Below are positions 34,350 through 50,638 of a stretch of DNA of 64,000 bases, piece by piece. The translations under genes and the position numbers were made by a program. The DNA is from Favolaschia claudopus (Eukaryota > Basidiomycota > Agaricomycetes > Agaricales > Mycenaceae). Positions within the stretch are counted from its first letter, which is position 1. Every line of letters starts with the position of its first letter. The DNA is taken from the NCBI GenBank assembly GCA_037176885.1, contig JAWWNJ010000112.1, forward strand, positions 434,001-498,000, written 5' to 3'. Under the pieces are notes generated by a model. It searched no databases. It saw only the letters and a program-made list of their open reading frames with translations, and was not told the DNA's origin.

Positions 34350-37300
34350 CTACTTCTTGTCAAGCACTTGGTCCTCTGCGTCTGACTCCATTGTTCTCGT
34401 GGAGAAGGCCGCAGCACGGCCGAGCACGCTCGAAGGTCTTGCTGGGCTGAAGGAGTTGCGTTTGAAGCTGGGGCTAGAAGGGGGCGAGCCGATTGAATTT
34501 TTGCGGTTGAGATTGGACACCATGCTGGAGACGGTACCGCCGCTTTGGGGGCGAGGCCCGCGTGCACCAGGACCGCGCGGCCCACGTACTGCCTGGCCCG
34601 ACGACGTTCGCGAAAGCGGAGCTCCGGTTACAGGGGAAGTTGGACGGGACCCGGGTTTAGGTGAAGCTACACGGTTGACAGTTTTAGGCGACGTCGGGGA
34701 GTCGGGAGCCTCTGGGGGAGGTTCCTTGAATGCGGGACGGGGTGGAAGGTCATCATCCACCTCTGGCGGTGGTTCTTTGAACGCGGGCCGAGCAGGGGCG
34801 TCCGAATCTTTGTTCGCAGCGGGGAGAGCCGGAGGTGGAGGTGGAGGAACGAACGGCGCAGATGGGGCCGGAGATGCGGCAAGCGGTGGAGGCGGGGGCA
34901 CATCCATGGGCTTCGCAGGGGCAGGTATCGGCGGCGGGGGCGGAACAGCGGGTGTGGTAGCTGGCGGGGTAGCAACGGGCGGAGGAGGGGGAGGAGGAAC
35001 AGTTTCCTTAACTGCAGGCAGACTGGACGGCATCGGCGGGACCGGAGGGACCGGTGGGGCGTTCGCGTCGATGGACTTCGCAGGCCGATGCAAAGACGGA
35101 TTCTGTGCAACCTGCTGCGCTGCGAGAAGCTGTTTGGTATCTGCTCCGACCGAGATTCGGCTTCGGCTGAGGCGCATGTCGACTGGCGCAGTCCTCTTTC
35201 GCAACGGTATTTTGCGCTCTGATTCACGTTTCTTCCGAGCAAGTGTAGGAGGAATGATGGCCGAGTAATTCTTGACGAGATCAATGAAAAGTACTGAAAA
35301 TATTGGGTCAGATTGAGAGAAAGCTGCGGCTCATTGAGTAGAGCTTACAAGTGGGATGCCGATCTTGAATTGAAAGTTCAGACTCGAATTTAGGTCGAAT
35401 GATGCTGCGTCCAACAGAAAGAGCGAGCTTCGTAATATAGACCTCTTCGGTCTCCTCGACAGTGGTGGTATCAATGAGACTGTAAACACAACTCAGCAAA
35501 TGTGCTACCATCAACCAGAGGAAGAAAATCAACACTTACTTGCGTACATGGCTCACAATTGCATCGAGTACACACAAATGCACTCTGGGGAGCCGCTGTA
35601 ACGCCGTGCCCAAATCTGTGATGCGTTGTGAGTCAGCATCCCCACCGTCGATTTTCGCCACTGCGCCGACTGCAGGATAAAGTTTCCTAATTTCATCCCA
35701 GCCCTCCCAAAGCGCAAGAGGTGGGTCAAGCTCGAGGAGCCACAACTTCACCGCGCCAGCGATGACCGGTGCGTCATATGGTGCGAAGAGCTCTGCAGGC
35801 ACAGGCTCGTCAAGGGGGACAGCGTTAAGGGCCTCACGCAGATGATGAACCGCCGGCAACGGCACCTCGTAGATCCACGACTTGCGTTTTTCTGCGCATA
35901 TGTGAGCTCAATACGAACAAGAAAGCAGGAAGAAACCTACCAACGTCACTGGGTAGTTTCTTGTAAGCCTCAGTGAGCGCGTTTAACATCGCGGGCACGA
36001 CATGCGGCATATCCGTCTTGCGCGGCTCTCCGCTGCTCACTGTATCCCACCCACCCTCAGCCCAACGCCTCAAGTCTATCCCAAACACCACGTCCGTCTC
36101 AATGTGAGACACAGACTCGTAGACTTGCGCTTCAGGCCGGAACGGTCCGGTGCGATAGCGTTCAATGAGGGCGTTCAGGTCAGATTCGGGCAAGTACGCG
36201 GCGATGAGAGTGCCTGAGCGTTCAAGCGAGGGCTCGAGACTCTTGGGTAAGTTCGAGAGGGTGCCTTGATATTGGAGCAGCACCGTCTTCACAGCGCGCA
36301 AACGCTCAATCTCCCAACGTTGGAGGGTCTTCAGCATCTCCTCAATCTTTTCCTCGAGTCCCAGACGTTGCCTATCGAGCTTGCGCGTCGCAACACGGAA
36401 AATGTGGTCTGCCTCATCGGCCTCATTTCTCGCGCGGATGTAGGCGGGCTCCGCATCACGGTTGCTGAGTGCCTTGCTGACGAGGTTGACGAATGTGTTT
36501 GTGCGCTTCATGAGGTTGTCGCCCTGCTGCTTAATCGGAGAAGTGACGCCTTCCGGGCTCTTGGGGTTTTTGCCTTCGAGATCGAACGCCTGTAACGAGA
36601 CCGATTTGTTAAACGAGCGCTGCACGAATGGGAAATCGGACATACCTTGGGCCGGAACTGATAGAACGCTTCGTCCGAGTGTTCAAATTGGTTTCCGAAC
36701 TCGCCGACGCGGCGCAGAAGATTGTCCCGTTCGGTGAGCTCCTTAGCAGCATCCTCCGCACGGTCGAGGCTGCCGCCGAAACCGTGAACGTTCTCATTAA
36801 GCCATGCAACGAACTCTTCGCCGGTGAAACAGTCGGGGTATTCACCCAACAGTGGGAAGCGCACGGGACGCAAGGGGAGTTCCGCTAGAAGAGTCGGGTG
36901 AGATGAAAGCATGGTGTCGAATAAAAAGACCTACCCGCCGCGCGCGCCAACAGCTGCGAGACAGCGACAGGGGGGAGCGACAAGCCGGCAAGAAGCATAG
37001 GTGGGGGAGGCATGGGCGGCATTGGAGAGCCAGGCACCTCTAACTTCGGGGGCAGCATTGGGGACATGGGCGGGGGGCTCGCAACTACAGGGGGCTCATG
37101 ATCCTCCTCCTCCTTTGCCTTTCCCTTGCCCTTGTCGACTTTGGGAAGCAGCTTCTCCTTGTCCTCTTCGCCTTCGGTCGGCAACGGTGCCTCGGGCTTC
37201 CCGTCTGCTGCGGCGGCAACAGCCTTGGCACTCTTCTGCTGAATCTCTCTGAGCCGAGCAGCGATGCGCTCGGAGACACTGGGGGTACGAACGGGAGGGG

Positions 37301-38163
37301 AACGGCGTCCGTCGGCGGGGCGAACACGGGGCGATGTCGTGTAGGGATCCTTGTTGGCGCCGTTGGGCATGATGAATTTCGCACTGCATGAAAGTCCGTG
37401 TGTCAACTCATGTAGACGGCGGTTTGAAGGAATTATACGCACTCGTCCTCAGCCTCGTCGGCGCGCCGGGTTTTCGCAAGATATTGGTGTTTCAATTTGG
37501 CGACTTCGCCGTGGGCTTGCTCGTACGCGCGCAGCCAGTAGTCAATAATGGAGGCCTTGGATTGGTGGAGGCGGTCCTACACGCAGAATTAAGTTTCTAT
37601 TTAACACGTTAGGGACAAGATGGTACCTTGTACTGCACTGCCCATTGCTCGAAGGGGTCCGCGACGAGAGTGTCGAGTTCGCCAGAAATGGCCTTGTGGG
37701 CTTGCCCTTGAGAGACAGATTCCGCCTGGAGGCCACGGAAGGCCATGAAGAGCGACGCTCCATCGTCAGCGCCGAATCCCAGCCCTGGACAAATTCAGAC
37801 GCGGGGATCAAGAGACGCCGCGGAAGAAAATGGGCTCACCGGCGGGTCCGGTGAGGGCAGGGTTTGCGAGGGCGTCTGCGAGCTGGCGCTCGGCGACGGC
37901 ACGCGCCTGGGGGAGGAGAGGCGATATGAGCGAAAGGGGACGAGAATTGGTTCTTATAGTCGACGCACCCGTACGAATGTAAGAATCTGGTCATTCTCCT
38001 GGACACCTTGTTCCAATTTAGCGTAGAGAACCTGAGGATGCCTGCAATGAGCATACTGTGCAGAAATAACGATTTGAGGGTCATTACGCACCTCAAGCCC
38101 TCTCCTGTAGTCCTGAGACCAGAACGAATTGTTGAAGCTCGATGGCAGCGAAAGGACCGCCAT
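34350..38163 (-). CDS. RGD2: F-BAR / DEP / RhoGAP protein, Rgd2-like
   Basis: This is a predicted membrane-curving GTPase regulator for Cdc42 or Rho-type GTPases at growth sites. The ATG at 38163 gives MAVLSLPSSFNNSFWSQDYR, the start of an F-BAR (FCH) domain with LYAKLEQGVQENDQIL. A Pro-rich loop and a DEP domain (DCFTGEEFVAWLNENV, FGGSLDRAEDAAKELTERD) interrupt the F-BAR, as in Rgd2. The second F-BAR half holds LMKRTNTFVNLVSKAL and RWEIERLRAVKTVLLQYQ. The RhoGAP domain reads VFGIDLRRW, WIYEVPLPAVHHLREALN, APVIAGAVKLWLLELDPPL and SIIRPKFESELSIQDRHP. A long tail of polyproline blocks (about 35100-34700) and Ser-rich sequence ends at 34350. The canonical GIxRxSG arginine-finger motif is not evident, the matching place reading WIYEVPL. 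Confidence 0.88.
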
Positions 38164-38809
38164 TTTGCTTAGTCTGGGGCGTCGAGGTTAAGAGCAACGC
38201 GTTGATGTTGTGGTTGGAGGTGAACTTGCGGCGAGGCGGTGGATGCGTGTATTGAACGCTTGATGAAATGCTGTCCGGTCGCCTAAATATACGTTTATGT
38301 AAATAGCCGGACGCCGTTGACCGTTCAAGTCAACTACGCTATACGTTCTAAGTATACGACGTCCATGAAGAGCAGCTACTTAGAAGTCTCAGACTGGTTC
38401 GCATTTGGAGAAATTGCGTAGGAATTCATGTACGATTGGAATTTTGCGGCGAATTCTATTGTAACAGCTACTACTGTGCTAATAAGAACTACCCATGTTC
38501 GTCCAATATGGCGCGGTCTGCCAGCCATCCAGTGATATTTGGTTAACCTGGACCAAGTAGAAGATATACGTATAGAAGTTAGCGACGCGTGAACGCGTGA
38601 ACGCAGGCAAAACGCGGACAGATTCGGCGAAACCAAATTTTTGAGAGGCAGACACTGGACAGAGGGAATTCTTTCGTGCGGTGAGTATAGGATACTTGAG
38701 CAACAGTAACTAGTCTTCGTCGTCGTTAACTCTTGTTAAGTTACATTGGATGCATATGTTTGGTGATAGCTCTCAACCACTCTTGATTGTACTACTACCA
38801 ATGCTTTGA
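38164..38809. promoter_or_regulatory. Divergent promoter region RGD2/PAT1 with paired ACGCGT boxes
   Basis: This 646-bp region separates two divergent genes. ACGCGT occurs at 38585-38590 and 38593-38598, arranged as a near-perfect 8-bp direct repeat. Otherwise it is AT-rich, without a coding frame. Confidence 0.45.
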
Positions 38810-41800
38810 ATGTCTTTCTTCGGCCTCCCACAAAACGATTTGGAAGAAGAGAGGCAGAGAATCAGGAATGGAGGCTTGGGCGAAAACGAGGATGTAGCAG
38901 TCTACACGTGGGGTGAGGAAAGTTACGACGGTCTCGGAGACGCTTTGCTAGAAGGTGGTGACGAGCTCAACGACGAAACTTTCGGCGGTTCTGGCGCCGT
39001 CGGTAAGCGCACCGGGACTCTTCTTCGTCCTATCTACATTTTTTATCAGGCAAGGACTTTGACTTCGCCGGTCAAACCACTCGTCTTGAGCCAGAACTTG
39101 GGCATCATGCTCACCCCTCCAGGCCATCGCCCGCACTATCTCGACAAGATGCTGCCCCAATACACCAGCGTGCGTATCGCGCTATTATCTTCGCCTGTAT
39201 TTGAACATAGTACGTGAATAGGTCCTCCGGTCGATCGTGCTCCCCCATCGCTCGAGTCGATCTGGGACGACAAGTCCCCCTTCTCAGTATTCGCTCGGGA
39301 GAATGGTGGGGCAGGTCGTTTCGCCGAGCATGAACGTCAACAGTCCTCGTTCTCTCCCTTCCCAGAGTCACCCGTTCTTCACCAAACAAATGCTTCGCTC
39401 GGTGGTGCGCGTACTCTCCAGGAAATCGAAGCCGAAATGCGCGCTGCTGCCCTACAATCCAGAGGGATATCTCAACGTCAGCAAGAGGCTCTTCGGCTTC
39501 AACAAGAGGAGGAGCAGTTTCTGCAAGACCAGGCATACCAGCGTCGTCTGGCTTATCAGCGAGAAAGGGAGCGCGAGGCTGAACGTGAGTTGCAGTTCCA
39601 GGCTGTTCAGCGCCTCCAGCAGCAGCATATGCTCCAGTTGAGGGAACAACAGCAACATCAACGTACTCCCCCTCCCCGAATGCTACCCGTCTCCCAATCC
39701 CCCCGATTCCTTGATCAGCGACAAATGCTCCTTCTACAGCAGCAGGAGGAGCAGCAGCTGCAGCTCAGGCTTCAACAAGAGCTGCAAGAACAGTTGCGTA
39801 TGGAGGAGCTCGAAAGACAATTGCGTGCACAGCAGATCTCCCAACTTAACCAAGGTCCAATCCATTTCAACCACCGCCGGGCACCTTCTGGTCCGACCAT
39901 CGCTGAATTGCAAGCTCTGCAGCAGCAACAATTGCATCGCCGACAGCGCTCCCAATCGCCAGCCTACCAAGACTTCCCCCAAAACATACAGTTGCAGCAA
40001 CGTATTCTTACGGAGCTTGCGCAGGCCGAGCTCCTGCGCGAGTTCCAAGGCGCAACTCAGGCTGAACAAGAGGCCTTGCGAGCAGAAGCCATGCGCAAAA
40101 TCGTGGAAACCGAGAAGATGGAGGACAAACGACGGAGGAAAGCTGCTAAGATTGCACACATGGTGAGCTGCTTGGTAACATTCTGTCCAACCGTATCTCA
40201 TTTTCGCTTGAGTCGCGGTACAACGACCTCATGACGCAGTCCGACAAGGATTTCATCACTCGCATCCAGGTCTCACAGCTCGTCACCCCGGACCCATATG
40301 CGGACGATTTCTACGCTCAGGTGTATGGTGCCATCTTGCGCTCCCGGATGGGTTTGCAGACGCAGGACGAACGTATCCTCAAGTTCGGCACCGGAGGTGT
40401 TAGCCTAGGGAACGCGCAAAAAGTTCCAGCGCGGAGACCGAATGCCATGCAGAGGATGGAGCAGCAAGTCGAACGAATCGTCAGCAATGCGCGCCGGAGA
40501 GAGGAGGAGAAAGGTTTGCATTGTGAGTTATGTTTGCGGCTCTGGTAGAACTGCACTCATCAGCTAGAAGCTCTTCACAGTCTTCAAGGTGCCCTTGGAA
40601 AGACATCTGGGCGAAGTTATAAAGCAGCTCCGCGGCAACTTCTCCAAGTCGACGATGCTTCGACCTCGCCCACCCTTTCCCACGCTCACGCCCACATCTC
40701 TAAAGAAAACGCGAAGGATAAGCCCCATGAAGGCGCGGCGAAAGAGGCGGCCAAGCTGAGCCGTGAGACGTTGGGAAATGTATTACTCTCTCGATTTGAA
40801 AAGTGGATGCGTGAATTAACAGGTCTTGCAGACAGGGAATGTCGTCAGACAGGAACCCCTCACCCGTCGCCAGGTTTTGACTGCTTTAGAAGCCATGTAT
40901 GACCTCGTTCTCAAGGTCGAACAACTGCGGCGCGAACAGCCTCAATCGGAGGAGGAGGAAGCCTCGCAACAGTGGTTCGTGTCTTGGACATTATTCAAAC
41001 GTCTTTTTCGTTCTGATTGGCAAACAGGCAAAAGGAGTATGACGACCTCGTCGAGCAGTTATGGGAGGGTCTGAAGGTTATGGTACCCTTAGAGACGAGG
41101 TAAGAATTTTGTTTCTTGTCAAGTCAACCACGTTAAGTTTTTTGGCTAGTGACCCACATCCTTTTGTGTCCTTGCTATCCCCAAGCAAGGGCAAAAAATT
41201 ACTCCCCCGACTCACTCGTCATATCGGCTCTCCCCGCATGCTCACTCTCATGACCCTCCTCGTTGCATGTTTCACACAACTCGATGTGGTCAGACAGGCG
41301 CCGCTGTTGGATGTCGTGGAGGATTCTCCTGAACGCGATGAAGCCGAGCGCCAGACGCAGGCCTTCCTGGGTAGTGTTCTGCAGAGTATCCTCCCCATTG
41401 TTGCGAATTTGGAGCTGCATGTTGTGACGGCGCTGCTTGGGCTTTTGATCGACCGCAGCCATGACATTGCTGCTGTCGCGAAAACTAAGGTGAATATTGC
41501 TTCGGCTGTTTCTTGTGCATTGCTGAACTGAATGCAGCCCGGATTGGCGTTGCTCACCTTATTCCTGAGTCGAGTGGAAGTTATCAAGCAGTCATGGGCC
41601 ACAGGTGTCGAAACTCTGGACCTCGTAACGGCACAAGCCTCTCTTGAGCAATGGTCAGACAAACTTAACTAATAATGCTTGAGTCTTGCTGACGCTGATT
41701 CCGATTATGCAGGCAAGCCGTGTTCGACCAGTTCTTTGTCCTCCTCACGCCTCACTTCCTGGAGCTCTTCCCGTCAAGTCGTATCGCGCTCCCTCCACAT

Positions 41801-42055
41801 CATCCAACCAGCGCTGCCCTCGCTATTGATATCATAGACCAGCCGGTGTGGCAGTTCCTCGCGGCACTGGCGCTGCAGGCGGTGCAAGAGCAGCATCAGG
41901 TGTTGGTGACCTCGTTGCGTGAAAAAGTGCTCGAGAATGTGGTGAGTGCGAATAAGGGGTGGGTTGCGGATGAGGATGAACGGAGGACGAAGCTGGCGAA
42001 TGTGAATTTGTTTTTGCATGCTCTTGGACTAGATAGCTCGCAGATATCGCTGTAG
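38810..42055 (+). CDS. PAT1: Pat1, mRNA decapping activator and P-body component
   Basis: Pat1 links deadenylated mRNA to the Lsm1-7 ring and the Dcp2 decapping enzyme in the cytoplasm. The ATG at 38810 gives MSFFGLPQNDLEEERQRI, matching the N-terminal FGF-like segment of the family. After a Pro-rich stretch, a long Gln/Glu-rich region (39430-40160, e.g. RLQQEEEQFLQDQAYQRR) is a likely coiled coil or prion-like stretch. The mid domain has DKDFITRIQVSQLVTPDPY, DDFYAQVYGAILRSR and GLHSLHSLQGALGK. The C-terminal helical domain shows LTRRQVLTALEAMYDLVLKV, KGKKLLPRLTRHIGSPRML, LLALLTLFLSRVEVIKQ-type helices and WQFLAALALQAVQEQHQ. Stop is at 42053-42055. No broken frame was seen over about eight exons. 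Confidence 0.92.
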
Positions 42056-42163
42056 GACTGATGGGATACATATTTCTTTCAACTTCACAAGTTGTCAAGC
42101 GTTCCTTCAAGCGCAGGTGAATTTACGTGACTCGGAGGATCGGACCGTCACACTTCCTTTACC

Positions 42164-42999
42164 ATGCTCCGTCTTGGTCTTTCACCAACGCGCCACTTTC
42201 TAACGCGGACATTCTCCTCAACACGTATTAGGTCTGCAAATCTGACTGGGCCCCAGAAGCAGTCAACTCATCCCCATACCAAGACATGAATTCCATTTCG
42301 ATACCCATCACTTTGTGCAGCGGCTAGAACGCGAGGGTCTGAATCGAGCTCAGGCGGAAGGCATTATGACTGCCATGGCCGAGGTCATTGACGAAAGCAT
42401 ACGGAATATGACCAGCAATATGGTTACCAAGGCTGAGCAGGAGAAGGTATGGTATACTCACCCCCCTTCCCCTCGCTCGCGAAGTACTAAGTAGTAAATC
42501 CGGCAATTTGAATATAGCACCACTACACGCAACAAGTGGATTTTGCGCAGATCAAGTCTGAGCTGCAGTTGATGGAGAAGAACGACCTTGCGATGATAAA
42601 GGCGGAGAATGACCGTTTATTGACTGATATCGAGAAATTGAAGCAGCGGTTACGGGAGGAGATTTCAAGGACGCAGGCGGGTGTAAGGTTGGATCTCAAT
42701 CTTGAGAAGGGTCGTCTTCGGGAAGAGGGGAGTGGGCAAGAACTTAAGATTAAGGAAGTGGACACCCGGATAGAGCAGGAAATCGCGGGCCTGCGGACAG
42801 CTATCCAGGCGTCTAAGGTCAGTTGCAAATGGTTTTCGGTGAAGCGTACTGCTCAAATTCATTGTCTTAGGCGACGACGTTGCAGTATTTGGTCGGATTC
42901 GGTAGGTTTTTTGTTCGCGCAAGTCAAGCTGAAGACTCATCCTCGACAGTCACTGGTTGCTCGGCTCTCCTAATGGCATATCTAAGGTTCCGTGTATGA
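42164..42999 (+). CDS. DUF1640 mitochondrial coiled-coil membrane protein (MCUR1/CCDC90-like)
   Basis: This is a mitochondrial inner-membrane protein of the DUF1640 family, related to MCUR1 and yeast Fmp32. The ATG at 42164 gives a basic presequence (MLRLGLSPTRHFLTRTFSST). A 52-nt intron (donor gtctgc, acceptor taccaag) restores the frame into HEFHFDTHHFVQRLEREG, then LNRAQAEGIMTAMAEVIDES and VDFAQIKSELQLMEKND. The coiled coil runs AENDRLLTDIEKLKQRLREE to EVDTRIEQEIAGLRTAIQA. Two last introns lead to LQYLVGFVTGCSALLMAY, the C-terminal membrane anchor, and stop TGA 42997-42999. The product is about 210 residues. It begins only 109 bp after the PAT1 stop and converges with the UCH gene, 53 bp away. 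Confidence 0.9.
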
Positions 43000-43052
43000 T
43001 AATATACAATTTTCGCTATAATTTGTACAGTTGGTTGGAGTTTGTATTATTC

Positions 43053-44141
43053 TCAGTCTGTGTGCCGTGGGCCCAAAGACATCACATTGAATTGCATGCT
43101 TTGGGACTCGCCGACGTAGAGGTTTTGGATGGTTTGAGCCGCATCCTGCGACCATGAATAATGTTGTTAGCAGAAACTGTTTGGGAAACACACCTTGAGC
43201 AAGTCGGTACATGCTCCCCTATCGATGGGGCCGTTGCGGCGTCCGTCGAGCTGACCAAGTCATTGGCAATGGCGATGAGTGGCGAGGAATAGGACATACT
43301 TCGATGAGTCGTTTCTCTCCTTTAGGGCTTGGGGCCGCGACAAAACAGGTGAAGTGGAGGTCCGTGTCAAGGTTGGTGGGGACAGCACTTTGGCCGGAGG
43401 AAGCAGCTTGAGCATGGATATCCGCGAAGAGAGGCGTCGTTTCAAGGACTACAATTGATTCAGATGGTGGTTGATTGCAAGGTTGGCCACGCACGTTTAG
43501 AGCGCTCTTCTGGGGTCTTGTCTGAAAGAGAAGAATCAACGTTGGCATACGTGCGGCATGAGAGCCACTCACCAATGCATTGCTCGATGAACTTGGCGAG
43601 TGGGCTCATGGGAGCCACAGTTACATCGGACTGAAAGATAGATGAGATGCTCGATGGCAAGAAATTCAGAGACATACATTAGCAATCGCGTGGATGAGGC
43701 CCATAGTGCCGCATGCATTGGAGATCTGCGTATTTATGGGCTTTGGAGTAATCGAATCATCGAGACAGGCCTACCGTTTGCTTGATCCATAGAATAGTGG
43801 GATCGAGTTCAGGCTGTCCATTGGTAGCAATTTCACTGTCTTCCTTTGTACGACGCGCCTCGGATTCTTTAGAGATGGGGAACAGAAGTACGACGGCTTT
43901 CACAGGTTGCGGGACCATAGCAAGAAGCTAAGTGGGTTGAGAGTTTGAATTTACCATGTTGGAAATGCTCATACTGAATCATCGAAGCCGTATACGTCGC
44001 CGAACTCGACATTAGATGCCATACCAGCTTTCTTAGCCCATGCATTGAGGACCTGGGAGGCACCGTTAGGCAGATGAGTGTCCCGAAGCGCAATATTATT
44101 ACATCCGGGTTGCTTTCGAGGGGAATCCACCGGGAAGACAT
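43053..44141 (-). CDS. YUH1: Ubiquitin C-terminal hydrolase, UCH family (UCHL3/Yuh1 type)
   Basis: This cysteine protease removes small adducts from the C terminus of ubiquitin or Nedd8. The ATG at 44141 gives MSSRWIPLESNPDV, spliced to MNAWAKKAGMASNVEFGDVYGF. The oxyanion Gln and catalytic Cys are in ILWIKQTISNACGTMGLIHA, the catalytic His in TDLHFTCFVAAP, and the Asp in LDGRRNGPIDRGACTDLLK. The last exon reads DAAQTIQNLYVGESQSMQFN and ends at TGA 43055-43053. The crossover loop region lies between 43680 and 43460. All catalytic residues are present. The start lies 138 bp from the divergent ISWI gene, so they probably share a promoter. Confidence 0.93.
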
Positions 44142-44279
44142 TTCAGCTGAATTATTTCTTGTGAATCGCGTTCAAGGTGGTAGTAAGAATGAAAGAGACG
44201 AATCTCCACAAATGAATGCGTGACATGTCACAGGTCACAAACGCGCCTCCCGTTCTTCCTCTCACCTCCAATTTGTACC

Positions 44280-48704
<4,425 letters not shown>

Positions 48705-48823
48705 ACCAAGTACATAGTGTATTTTAGTGTTGATTCCATTCAGACATTTGTATCGCAAATCTAAATTATGGGAGTGCAATGGTGCAAGCAAAGGATGAAT
48801 GAATTTTGCACGCGCAAGGGCCT

Positions 48824-49613
48824 CTATTCTTCGTGACCGGACAAAGCGAGATGGCCTTCCTTGCTGTTCCTCCACTCATAGTTCGCAACATGAGCTTTCC
48901 AGGTGTAATAGTCTGATGGATACTATTAGCGCGACCGATTGGTAAAAGCAGTAGTTGAGGTACGCACAGATTCCCGCGGGGACGAAGATGGGGAGAGCGT
49001 ACACACCAAGCCGTCTGATACCATTGAAGAGGTAACTGCGAAACATCTGGGGTGCAGCCTTTGCTTGATATGGCGAAAGGGCTAGAGCGAATAAGCAAGC
49101 CTGAGGGATGCAGAAAATGAGGACGCACTGTACTGATAGATACCCCTCTGTTTGGGCAGAGTGCGGTCGCCCCACCAGACGTTCTTGCGGAGCAGTGTCA
49201 ATACTGTTGGCAAAAAGGATGCAAGTGAGAGAGTCGTACATAGACCTTGGCTAAAGGATAGATGAAATCAATATAGCTAATATAGACAAGGAAAAGGAGA
49301 CATACGGCCAGGCATATCGCTGAGACGCGTAACTGAGGGCTTCATCGTCGGTGGAGGTGGAGGAGAAAGTAGTGAACAAGTTGTCCGAAAAACTCCGATG
49401 CCAATTACGTAAGTGTTTCTGGTTGTTGAACAAACGCGTTGACTGCATCAGAGCTCTTCGCGAGCTTACTAACTCAACACTTTGGCCGAAGTGCCGGCCT
49501 TTCTGAGCCATCCCAGAGTCATTTCGAGGAAGGCCTTGCAAAGCCACGTAGTTCCTTGTCCACCAACCAATTCCTCGACTCAAAACGCTCAAGATTTCGC
49601 GGTGAAACACCAT
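48824..49613 (-). CDS. Small membrane protein of unknown function
   Basis: I do not recognise this gene. A frame from ATG 49613 (MVFHREILSVLSRGIGWW) has a basic N terminus that could be a mitochondrial presequence, then LRNWHRSFSDNLFTTF and DDEALSYASQRYAW. The C-terminal part has two likely membrane segments: CVLIFCIPQACLFALALSPY and RLGVYALPIFVPAGI. An intron (donor gtgcgtacc, branch-like gctaat, acceptor atccatcag) then joins to YYYTWKAHVANYEWRNSKEG and HLALSGHEE, stop TAG 48826-48824. The exon structure around 49160-49280 is unclear, since two frames there look coding. The short tail after the second membrane segment looks conserved, which argues for a real gene. Confidence 0.5.
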
Positions 49614-49702
49614 CTTGTTATCATTTCAACATAACACCATCGACGCGTCCAATGGCGCAATATTGCCATGATGTCGAAGGTATTCACATCTGGAAAACGA
49701 CA

Positions 49703-50560
49703 GATGTCTGTAGAGGTCTGCGGCAGACACCACAGACACCTCAGACCCACAGACTTCCCCCTGTCTGTGCTAGAGTGGGGCAGACACGCCGTTTCTATGG
49801 CAGACACTCGCAGACCGATAGACACAACTTAGCCGACAGAGGCAAATTAGCCGATAGACACATAGACGCGATAGAAACCCGTCTCGTAATTTACTCCCGG
49901 TCAATCAAAATGTGATATTACGTCGATTCATGGGTTCGTTGCCTGAAATTTCCTTCGGATTCCAATTGGGCGCGACAAAAGTAATGGTGAAAAAACATAT
50001 CATTAGAGAGCGCTAGATATACGGGGCATACATGTGTACAGTACATAGAGAAAGGCGGAAATATCAAATGACGGGAAGGACCTGCGCGCAATGACTCGGA
50101 GCTGCGGAGTCGACTCGACGATGAATCCAATGAAATTCTGAAGGGAACCAGCGTCAGGAAAGATTGCTTGGATGGCATGAAACATAGTACCTGGGTCACG
50201 TAGAGGAAGCAACGCAGTGAAGCAACAACTTGAAACTGAAGTGAAGGCGGGAGGTGGGAACTTGAAGAGCAGGGAATGACAGCAAGGTGCGACACCTTTT
50301 TATACTGCCAGCCAGTTGATACATCGGCAAGGGACTTAGAGAAAATTTCGCGCGAGAAAGGGCACAGGACTGGCACAGGCAGAAACGGAGGCAGACGGAT
50401 ATAGTTTGCCGATGTCGCATCAAGTGGTGACGGCAAGTGCGCCATGCGGAGACCAGTGTCTGTCGGTTAAGGGATTGTCTGCAGTGGTCTGTCGCTTGCA
50501 CCTCAGTCTGCGCTTTGTCTGCAACTGTCTGATTGTCTGTGAGGGTCTAGTGCAGACATC
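49703..50560. mobile_element. Probable non-autonomous DNA transposon with inverted CAGAC/GTCTG clusters
   Basis: The left end (49703-49830) holds seven CAGAC words on the plus strand, and the right end (50455-50560) holds seven GTCTG words, so the clusters are inverted relative to each other. Both outer ends begin GATGTCTGYA when read inwards (49703-49712, and complement of 50551-50560). Length is 858 bp. No target-site duplication is obvious. The interior holds no transposase, only a TATA box on the minus strand at about 50298-50306 and short frames. Dense subterminal repeats of this kind are typical of class II elements. The family is unknown, and the right end lies just before the first ABCC exon. 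Confidence 0.55.
50003..50185 (-). CDS. Short open reading frame inside the CAGAC-flanked element
   Basis: A 60-codon frame from ATG 50185 (MFHAIQAIFPDAGSLQNF) to a stop at 50003 lies about 115 bp downstream of a good TATAAAA box on the same strand. It has moderate hydrophobicity (SFDISAFLYVLYTCM) and no known motif. Splice-like sites (gtactatg, cgcgcag) surround it, so the real transcript could differ. It may well be chance. Confidence 0.2.
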   Translation of the reverse strand: MFHAIQAIFPDAGSLQNFIGFIVESTPQLRVIARRSFPSFDISAFLYVLYTCMPRISSAL

Positions 50561-50638
50561 AAGTCTCTATTCTGTGAAAATGTGTTTCCAGATGCAGCCG
50601 CCAGCTATAGGAGGTAGACCCAGAATCTAATGCTCTAG

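Noticed and set aside
34357..35284. 303-codon Gly-rich plus-strand frame and 205-codon minus-strand frame
   Set aside because: They mirror the polyproline tail of the Rgd2-like gene. The low complexity of CCN codons keeps other frames open.
37000..37120. Simple repeats taken as a microsatellite or CRISPR-like array
   Set aside because: They are proline codons of a coding loop. No CRISPR array exists in the window, as expected for a eukaryote.
36885..37442. Separate gene in the Pro-rich loop of the Rgd2-like protein
   Set aside because: It is in line with and spliced to the F-BAR and DEP exons on the same strand.
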